NCBI GenBank assembly: GCA_023450085.1
Contig: JAEXHI010000019.1
Span: forward strand, 62,001-126,000
Direction: 5' to 3'
DNA from: Bacteroidota bacterium
GTDB taxonomy: Bacteria; Bacteroidota; Bacteroidia; Sphingobacteriales; Sphingobacteriaceae
DNA: 64,000 bases
Below the pieces are notes generated by a model, which saw only the letters and a program-made list of their open reading frames with translations, was not told where the DNA came from and made no database searches. Of the stretch, positions 58,280 to 64,000 are shown in pieces; position 1 is the first letter of the stretch; every line of letters begins with the position of its first letter. A program made the position numbers and the translations under genes.

Positions 58280-59146
58280 TTATGAAGCTTTTTGTAAAGA
58301 ATTTTGTTTGAGTTGTTTGGCTTTTTCATAAGCCTTTTCGCCAAGTTCAATGAGTTGGGCAGATTTATGAAAATCGAAAGTTCCACAGGCATTTCTAGGG
58401 ATTTCAATCACTAAATCAGGTTGGTAATGCTGGATGGTTAACTGTACCAAACGATCTTGGGTAAAATCGTAGGAGGTGCTCATCAGATCGAAGAAAGATA
58501 TTTTAGGGCTATTGTTTTTGCTGCTGTTATTCCAATATCGTTGTAGCCAGTTCCTGCTTTTTTGCTTTACTTCTTCCTGTTCCAACAAAGGTTCGCTTTT
58601 GGCATTGATGTTCACGGCAACCACCGCACAATCTTCCCTTCTTTTAACAGCACTAATGGGAAGCGGATTAAGTACGCCACCATCTACCAATACAGTGTCT
58701 TGATCAATCACAGGAGTAAATACGCCTGGAATGGAGATGGTAGAACGCAGCGCTGCAAATAAATCACCAGATTGGTAATGTACTTCCTGCATGTTGAGCA
58801 TATCGGTAGCTACGGCCGTAAACGGAATTTTAAGATTTTCAATTTGTTGATTGCCGGTAATCTTGGCAATGAGTGTCCAAATTTTTTCTCCACGAACAAA
58901 ACCTCGTGTATTAAAAGTAAAATCTACCAAACTAAATACGTTGCCCCTGGTTAAGGTGGCGAGCCAATCTTTATATTGCCCTAAAAAACCAGCACAGTAT
59001 AAACCACCCACTACGGCACCCATTGAGCAGCCAACTACTTCGCAAATTTCATATCCATCACGCTCTAAGCTTTCGATCACCCCAATATGAGCCAAGCCTC
59101 TGGCTCCTCCGCTACCTAAAACTAACTGTACTTTCTTCTTCATCAT
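58280..59146 (-). CDS. patatin-like phospholipase
   Basis: Lipid acyl hydrolase of 288 residues with a Ser-Asp dyad. The oxyanion loop GSGGARGL (10-18), the nucleophile motif GCSMGAVVG (near 38-46) and VDGGVLNPLP with the catalytic Asp are visible. The N-terminus has no signal peptide, so it acts in the cytoplasm or on the inner membrane. It lies 2 bases after the alpha/beta hydrolase gene on the same strand. Confidence 0.9.
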   Translation of the reverse strand: MMKKKVQLVLGSGGARGLAHIGVIESLERDGYEICEVVGCSMGAVVGGLYCAGFLGQYKDWLATLTRGNVFSLVDFTFNTRGFVRGEKIWTLIAKITGNQQIENLKIPFTAVATDMLNMQEVHYQSGDLFAALRSTISIPGVFTPVIDQDTVLVDGGVLNPLPISAVKRREDCAVVAVNINAKSEPLLEQEEVKQKSRNWLQRYWNNSSKNNSPKISFFDLMSTSYDFTQDRLVQLTIQHYQPDLVIEIPRNACGTFDFHKSAQLIELGEKAYEKAKQLKQNSLQKAS

Positions 59147-59148
59147 AT

Positions 59149-60126
59149 TTATTGGCTAATATGCTTTGACGCAAACTGCGCTAAGGCTTTTTCTACCCCT
59201 GGAATATCTTTTGAAGTAATAGACGACCCAATCACATGGTTGCCCGTGTTTGGTAAAGCCTGTTTTTCCTTTTTGGCACTTCCTAACTCATCAAACATTT
59301 TGAGCATTGCATGTACACTTACTACAGGATCTTGTTCTTTTTCGTTCTTGTAATAATAAAGCAAGAGCGTAGGTTGTTTTACCGCTTCAAAAACAGTTTT
59401 ATTCATGCTGCTTTCCAATAGTTCCTGTAATTGCACTACCGATTCTAAACGATAGTTAGTGTACCAATATTTTTTGTACAATGGACTTTTGCCATCTACC
59501 AAGCGTTCTTTACCACCTATTACTAGTCGGGCAATTTGTAGCCCCCAAGGATGGGTTAAAATCCAAACTTTATCATCATTAATGGCAATATTTGGCGACA
59601 TTAACACCAAACTATGGATTTCTGGATAAACTGCCGCTAATTTTAATGCCAATGTTCCGCCAGTGGAAGTGCCTACTAAAATCACCTTTTTACCTAACGT
59701 TTTACCGATAGCTAAGGCCTGTTTGGCGCTTTCCCACAATCTATCGGCAGTGAAATACTGCATAGGAGCAATGGTGTCAATGCCATGATCTGCCAAACGA
59801 CTTAAATAAAGGTTAGCATGGATAGATTTCGCAAAATCTCGGTGTACGGGATTGCCTTCTTCTTTAGATGCTGAAAATCCGTGTAGGTAAACTACCGCAT
59901 ATTCAGTTTGCTGGTGAGTGCTATCTGCCCAAATGATTTCGGCTTGGTTATCTGGTTTTAATCGATGCTTTTTTTCTAGCTGATTAACATAGCTTGATAC
60001 GGAGTTTATAGCGATAGGTTTGGGTAATGCCGTATTGTAAACAGGTTCTTGTACTTTTGGGCCTATAAGGTAAACAAGACCAAACGTAGCAATAACAATG
60101 AGGATGATTCTGAAAAAAGTCTTCAT
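59149..60126 (-). CDS. membrane-anchored alpha/beta hydrolase
   Basis: Protein of 325 residues with one N-terminal helix (FFRIILIVIATFGLVYLIG) that anchors or exports it. The hydrolase fold shows AVVYLHGFSASKEEGNP, the nucleophile elbow VGTSTGGTLAL (Ser in GTSTG), and the C-terminal NTGNHVIGSS with the likely catalytic His. The substrate may be a lipid ester or lactone; none can be assigned. It is first of a minus-strand run with the patatin and SRPBCC genes. Confidence 0.85.
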   Translation of the reverse strand: MKTFFRIILIVIATFGLVYLIGPKVQEPVYNTALPKPIAINSVSSYVNQLEKKHRLKPDNQAEIIWADSTHQQTEYAVVYLHGFSASKEEGNPVHRDFAKSIHANLYLSRLADHGIDTIAPMQYFTADRLWESAKQALAIGKTLGKKVILVGTSTGGTLALKLAAVYPEIHSLVLMSPNIAINDDKVWILTHPWGLQIARLVIGGKERLVDGKSPLYKKYWYTNYRLESVVQLQELLESSMNKTVFEAVKQPTLLLYYYKNEKEQDPVVSVHAMLKMFDELGSAKKEKQALPNTGNHVIGSSITSKDIPGVEKALAQFASKHISQ

Positions 60127-60169
60127 GCGAATAGTTTCATTAAAAATACGCTTTTAATAGAAATTCAAC

Positions 60170-60177
60170 TAAGTTTG
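60170..60177 (+). promoter_or_regulatory. -7 box upstream of the polyprenyl synthase gene
   Basis: TAAGTTTG, 18 bases before the ATG. No -33 TTG is evident. Confidence 0.45.
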
Positions 60178-60195
60178 CAAACACATTTTTGCCAG

Positions 60196-61167
60196 ATGCC
60201 CGGAATAGATCAAATTAAGCAGCCTATTGCAGCAGAAATTGATGCCTTTGAGGTAAAGTTCAAGGAATCAATGCATAGTAATGCACCTTTGCTCAATAGA
60301 ATTACCCACTATATTGTTAAGCGAAAAGGGAAGCAGATGCGTCCTATGTTCGTGTTTTTTGCAGCCAAGCTTTGTGGTGGTATTGTTGAATCTACCCATA
60401 GGGGAGCAGCCTTGGTAGAGCTATTACACACTGCAACGTTGGTACATGACGATGTGGTAGATAATGCCTATGAACGTCGCGGTTTTTTCTCTATCAATGC
60501 ACTTTGGAAAAATAAGATTGCCGTTTTAGTGGGCGATTACCTACTTTCAAAAGGATTATTACTCTCTGTAAACAACAACGATTTCCATTTGTTGAAAATT
60601 GTATCTGAGGCGGTAGAACAGATGAGCGAGGGTGAGTTGCTGCAGATTGAAAAGGTGCGTAGAATGGATATCAGCGAAGAGCTGTACTTTAACGTGATCC
60701 GCCAAAAAACGGCTTCGTTAATTGCTTCATGCTGTGCTTGCGGTGCGGCCTCAACAGGAGCTTCGGAAGAAATGATTGAAAAAATGCGACTGTTTGGAGA
60801 GTTAGTGGGGATTGCTTTTCAAATTAAGGATGATACTTTTGACTTTGGAACAGATGATGTAGGTAAGCCTTTAGGGATTGATATCAAAGAAAAAAAAGTG
60901 ACTTTGCCTTTGATTTATGCTTTAAACAGGGTTGATAAGCCAGAACGTAAACGCATCATCAATTTGGTGAAAAGTCATAACGACGATCCTAAAAAGATCC
61001 AAGAAATTATTGATTTTGTGAATGCCAACGAAGGGGTGCATTACGCCAATCAAAAAATGTTAGAATACCAAAATAAGGCTTTTGAAATATTGCACGGCTT
61101 CCCAGAAGGCGATGCCAGAACTGGCCTTGAGCAATTGGTTAGATATACCACTGAACGTAAGAAATAA
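60196..61167 (+). CDS. trans-polyprenyl diphosphate synthase
   Basis: Builds long-chain isoprenoid diphosphates for quinones or carrier lipids. The 323-residue chain shows the first Asp-rich motif DDVVDNAYERRG (near 90) and the second KDDTFDFGTDD, with GKQMRP before the first. Start ATG 60196: the frame is open 49 codons further, but that part reads through the divergent hydrolase gene. The next gene overlaps the stop by one base (TAATG). Confidence 0.92.
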   Translation: MPGIDQIKQPIAAEIDAFEVKFKESMHSNAPLLNRITHYIVKRKGKQMRPMFVFFAAKLCGGIVESTHRGAALVELLHTATLVHDDVVDNAYERRGFFSINALWKNKIAVLVGDYLLSKGLLLSVNNNDFHLLKIVSEAVEQMSEGELLQIEKVRRMDISEELYFNVIRQKTASLIASCCACGAASTGASEEMIEKMRLFGELVGIAFQIKDDTFDFGTDDVGKPLGIDIKEKKVTLPLIYALNRVDKPERKRIINLVKSHNDDPKKIQEIIDFVNANEGVHYANQKMLEYQNKAFEILHGFPEGDARTGLEQLVRYTTERKK

Positions 61168-62222
61168 TGTCGCACGAGCTGTTGTTTATTGGCGGATTTT
61201 TACTCTTTATCGTATTTATCCTTGCACTTGATTTGGGTCTTTTCAGTAGAAGAGAGCATGTAGTGAGTTTAAAGCAAGCTGGTATCATGAGTTTCGTGAT
61301 GGTCGTTTTTGCGCTTAGTTTCTACCTTTTACTGATCTTGAAAGGTGATTACCTGCATGGCATTGATAGCATGGCTAGGCTGGAACAGGTCATTAAGGCA
61401 CATAAACATCCTATTAGTGTTATTCCCGATAATTTTGAAGCAAGTTTACAGCTTTACAAACAGAATTTAGGGATAGAGTTTTTAACGGGCTACGTGGTTG
61501 AATATGCCCTTTCGGTAGATAATATTTTCGTAATCGTTTTGATTTTTTCAGCTTTTGCGGTACCTGAGAAATACTACCACCGTGTATTGTTTTGGGGTAT
61601 TTTGGGGGCCATCATTATGAGGTTCATCTTCATTTTTGTTGGCGCTGCTTTAATTAATCAATTCGATTGGATTTTATACGTGTTTGGAGCTTTCTTGGTG
61701 TTTACTGGGATAAGAATGTTCTTCTCTAAGGAGGAAGATGATAAAATTGATCCCGAAAACCACCCTGTAGTTAAATTTGCTTCACGTTTTTTCAAAATAC
61801 ATCCTAAATACGAAGGCAAAAAGTTCTTTCACAAAATTGATGGAAAGAAGTTGGTGACGCCGTTGTTCTTGGTGTTGTTAATTGTAGAATTCACCGATTT
61901 GATTTTTGCAGTAGATTCGATTCCAGCCATTTTTGCCGTAACCAAAGATGCTTATATCGTATTCTTCTCTAATATTTTTGCCATCATGGGCTTACGCTCT
62001 ATGTTCTTCCTTTTGGTGAACATTATTCATAAGTTCCATTATCTAAAAACAGGCTTGGCGGTATTATTAACCTTTATTGGAGTGAAAATGCTAGGCCACG
62101 GCTATTTAAAAGCTTGGGGCTTTACTACCGAACACTCGCTGATTATCATTGTGGGTATTTTGGCATTGAGTATCATTGCCTCGTTAGCATTTCCTAAGAA
62201 GAAAGAAGTGCATAAAGCTTAA
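61167..62222 (+). CDS. TerC-family integral membrane protein
   Basis: Protein of 351 residues with about eight helices. Acidic residues in the membrane (EYALSVDNIFVIVLIF and LIVEFTDLIFAVDSIPAIFAV) are the TerC/Alx signature. Such proteins are linked to tellurite resistance and manganese export. It overlaps the polyprenyl synthase by one base, so it is likely co-transcribed. A CTAAGGTGCCTTAG palindrome follows at 62233-62246. Confidence 0.88.
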   Translation: MSHELLFIGGFLLFIVFILALDLGLFSRREHVVSLKQAGIMSFVMVVFALSFYLLLILKGDYLHGIDSMARLEQVIKAHKHPISVIPDNFEASLQLYKQNLGIEFLTGYVVEYALSVDNIFVIVLIFSAFAVPEKYYHRVLFWGILGAIIMRFIFIFVGAALINQFDWILYVFGAFLVFTGIRMFFSKEEDDKIDPENHPVVKFASRFFKIHPKYEGKKFFHKIDGKKLVTPLFLVLLIVEFTDLIFAVDSIPAIFAVTKDAYIVFFSNIFAIMGLRSMFFLLVNIIHKFHYLKTGLAVLLTFIGVKMLGHGYLKAWGFTTEHSLIIIVGILALSIIASLAFPKKKEVHKA

Positions 62223-62232
62223 TCAGAATGTA

Positions 62233-62246
62233 CTAAGGTGCCTTAG
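62233..62246. repeat. CTAAGGTGCCTTAG palindrome between convergent genes
   Basis: A 6-2-6 perfect palindrome between the TerC and ruvC stops, without a T-run. Confidence 0.4.
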
Positions 62247-62268
62247 GTGGTCATAAAGATTGAGTAAA

Positions 62269-62832
62269 TTATTTCACCCGCTTTTTATTATCACTCACAA
62301 AAGCCTCCCAGCCAGAATAAGTTTTGCTTTTTCCCGAGGTTGATATCTTTTGAAAGGAATGACAAACAGCAACGGCCAAACCATCGGTAGCATCTAAAAA
62401 CTCGGGAGTTTCGTTAAAGTTGAGCAAACGCTGCAACATAGCAGCTACCTGCTCTTTGCTGGCCGTGCCTTTACCAGTGATGGATTGTTTGATTTTTCGC
62501 GGCGCATATTCTGTTACCGAAAGATTCCTAGACAGGGCAGCGGCCATGGTTACGCCTTGAGCCCTGCCCAGTTTCAACATTACCTGTACGTTTTTGCCAT
62601 AAAAGGGAGCCTCAATAGCCAAGGCATCAGGTTTGTAATTTTCGATAAGGCCAATGGTTTTTTCAAAAATGCGCTGAAGCTTTAGGAAATGGTCATCCAA
62701 GTGGTCAAGACGTATGACGCCTAGACTTAATAGTTCCATTTTACTGCCCTTTTCCAAAATTACCCCGTAACCCATAATTGCAGTTCCTGGGTCTACTCCT
62801 AAAATAACACGTTCCTTTTTTTCAGCCAACAT
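62269..62832 (-). CDS. ruvC: Holliday junction resolvase RuvC
   Basis: Endonuclease of 187 residues that cuts Holliday junctions with RuvAB. The acidic active site is intact: GVDPGTAIMG (first Asp), AIEAPFYGKN (Glu) and DATDGLAVAVCH (last Asp). A short basic tail (SDNKKRVK) closes the chain. The TACTTTTG -7 box ends 4 bases before the ATG, so the transcript may be leaderless. Confidence 0.94.
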   Translation of the reverse strand: MLAEKKERVILGVDPGTAIMGYGVILEKGSKMELLSLGVIRLDHLDDHFLKLQRIFEKTIGLIENYKPDALAIEAPFYGKNVQVMLKLGRAQGVTMAAALSRNLSVTEYAPRKIKQSITGKGTASKEQVAAMLQRLLNFNETPEFLDATDGLAVAVCHSFQKISTSGKSKTYSGWEAFVSDNKKRVK

Positions 62833-62836
62833 GGTA

Positions 62837-62844
62837 CAAAAGTA
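62837..62844 (-). promoter_or_regulatory. -7 box abutting the ruvC start
   Basis: TACTTTTG on the minus strand, with only 4 bases between it and the ATG. The spacing equals that at truA. Confidence 0.45.
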
Positions 62845-62871
62845 GAACTTATTTATTCAACCTTTTGCATT

Positions 62872-63008
62872 TAGCTACAGATGCACAGATTTTGTTTTCT
62901 TTGAATCAAATCGAGCATTAATATTTCATTCAATAATGGCTTTTCTACAAAATAAAAATATCATTTTTTAATGTTCGTCTGCATTTTGTCTGTGTATCTG
63001 TGGCTGTA
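62872..63008. repeat. long inverted repeat with an 80-90 base loop
   Basis: Left arm TAGCTACAGATGCACAGATTTTG (62872-62894) pairs with right arm CATTTTGTCTGTGTATCTGTGGCTGTA (62982-63008) with a few mismatches. Intervening bases are AT-rich without a gene. It resembles the CACAGAT-type palindromes seen between genes in many bacteria. Confidence 0.5.
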
Positions 63009-63121
63009 TTTTTCAAATACACCTTAAGTTTATTTCATTTCCTTTTCGCCTAAAAATAGCGCAATGATAGACTTCAACTCAAGTTTATTAAGCATATTTG
63101 CACACACAAAAAGCATTTAGT

Positions 63122-64000
63122 TTGACATCCCGTTATAAAAAGATACTGTCCAACCTTATTAAAATAGCCGTAGTAGCGCTTGCTTTTTGGTTCATTTATA
63201 AAAAACTTACCAATCATAACGATTTAAAAGAGTTTATTGCCTTATTACGCGATATTCCGAGTTTGCAGATTAGCCTAGTGCTTGGCAGTGTATTTATGCT
63301 CATGTTATTTAACTGGGGCTTGGAAGCTGTAAAGTGGAAACGTTTAATACAAAGGGTAGAACAAATTAGCTTATGGCGAGCCATAGAATCAGTGTTTTGT
63401 GGTTTAACCTGGGCTGTTTTTACCCCCAACAGATTAGGTGAATACGGAGGCAGGGTTTTCTTCCTATCTCCAAAACGTCGGGTAGTAGGGGTGGTGGTGA
63501 TGACTGTAGGGAACATTGGCCAATTGGTGCTCACTAATGTTTTTGGAGCCATTGCTGCCTGTATTTTCGTCTATCGGTTTATTCCAATAGAGCCTATTCT
63601 TTTTGCAGCTATATGTGGGCTTTCTTTTGTGTTTGCCTTATTCTTTCTAATTTTTTATTTCAATATCAAATGGCTTAACGGACTTTTGCTATCGATAAAA
63701 TTTACCCGCAAATACGCCAAGTTCTATGCTGTTTTAGGACGCTATCAAAAAAAAGAGCTGCTACAAATTCTGCTGTTCTGTTTGGCCAGATATGCCGTTT
63801 TTACTACGCAGTATTTAATCATGTTCCTTTGGCTCATTCCAGATTTGAACTTGTTGGATGTGTTGATGTTGGTGCCTATTCTGTTTTTTGTGCAATCTAC
63901 TTTACCTTCTTTAGATTTGCTGGATATTGGCATTAGGAGTGTAACAGCTTTGTTTTTCTTCAAATATATTACCTCTCAAAATATTATAGTGGTAGCATGT
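63122..64000 (+). CDS. flippase-like integral membrane protein (lysylphosphatidylglycerol synthase TM family), 3' part missing
   Basis: Open frame of 293 codons running off the window end. It starts at a TTG (63122); no ATG occurs until residue 60, inside a helix, so a TTG or other alternative start is needed. The sequence has many helices and the UPF0104/AglD-type pattern: FIYKKLTNHNDLKEFIALLRD, NWGLEAVKWKRLIQRV, WAVFTPNRLGEYGGRVFFL and LPSLDLLDIGIRSVTALFFF. The GEYGGR loop is typical of this family of lipid-linked transporters. Function otherwise unassigned. Confidence 0.85.
   Translation, partial: MTSRYKKILSNLIKIAVVALAFWFIYKKLTNHNDLKEFIALLRDIPSLQISLVLGSVFMLMLFNWGLEAVKWKRLIQRVEQISLWRAIESVFCGLTWAVFTPNRLGEYGGRVFFLSPKRRVVGVVVMTVGNIGQLVLTNVFGAIAACIFVYRFIPIEPILFAAICGLSFVFALFFLIFYFNIKWLNGLLLSIKFTRKYAKFYAVLGRYQKKELLQILLFCLARYAVFTTQYLIMFLWLIPDLNLLDVLMLVPILFFVQSTLPSLDLLDIGIRSVTALFFFKYITSQNIIVVAC

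Noticed and set aside
60049..60195. A 49-codon N-terminal extension of the polyprenyl synthase
   Set aside because: It is antisense to the hydrolase gene and upstream of the -7 box at 60170.

Overview
This AT-rich window comes from a chromosome of a Bacteroidota bacterium, most likely a Sphingobacteriaceae member close to Pedobacter. The signs are type IX secretion sorting domains, Bacteroidota-type -7 boxes (TAnnTTTG) upstream of several genes, no usual Shine-Dalgarno sites, DUF3098 and DUF4293 proteins, a group III truncated haemoglobin and a TonB-dependent beta-barrel receptor. I found no rRNA, tRNA, CRISPR array, prophage or insertion sequence.

Layout. 1-6.4 kb: a NodB deacetylase, a TolC plus periplasmic-adaptor efflux pair, gpsA, a two-domain aspartyl protease with a PDZ domain, and a small secreted protein. 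6.5-12.4 kb (minus strand): a DEAD-box RNA helicase with an RGG tail, two unrecognised envelope proteins, a T9SS-sorted surface protein and a DUF4293 protein. 12.5-25.5 kb: truA, an ABC exporter, a T9SS-sorted subtilase, a dicarboxylate symporter, a phosphopantetheinyl transferase, a SMUG2-type glycosylase, sucD, a lipoprotein MsrB, an MFS exporter and an ECF sigma factor. 25.9-32 kb: uvrA, a LysE exporter, a repeat-rich non-coding stretch, a truncated haemoglobin and membrane proteins. 32-39.5 kb (minus strand): a Kef-type antiporter and the run ftsX, DUF3098, uppP, truB, yitT, ribF. 39.7-45.7 kb: a lipoprotein, leuS and a TonB-type receptor. 45.8-56 kb: an L-fucose catabolic locus. 56-64 kb: dgt, a PH-domain protein, a SRPBCC protein, a patatin, an alpha/beta hydrolase, a polyprenyl synthase, TerC, ruvC and the start of a flippase-like protein cut by the window end.

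The fucose locus is the clearest metabolic unit. A divergent AraC regulator faces about ten co-directional genes: FucP permease, UxaA-family dehydratase, SDR, GH29 fucosidase, FAH-family hydrolase, mutarotase, lactonase, a second SDR and an FMN L-lactate dehydrogenase. Together they read as the complete non-phosphorylating route from fucosylated glycans to L-fucose, fuconolactone, fuconate, 2-keto-3-deoxyfuconate, the 2,4-diketo acid, then pyruvate plus L-lactate, and finally pyruvate. No FucI, FucK or FucA is present.

The most unusual structure is a set of short-period (7 bp) repeat arrays, often as inverted arms. Two are inserted in frame inside conserved genes, the NodB deacetylase and ribF, and both have the same layout of five heptamers, a spacer, then four opposing heptamers. 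Others lie next to truA and behind the TonB-type receptor. The window also has at least four further palindromic repeat families, concentrated at 29.4-31.05 kb. The functional calls rest on motifs visible in the translations; no database search was possible.
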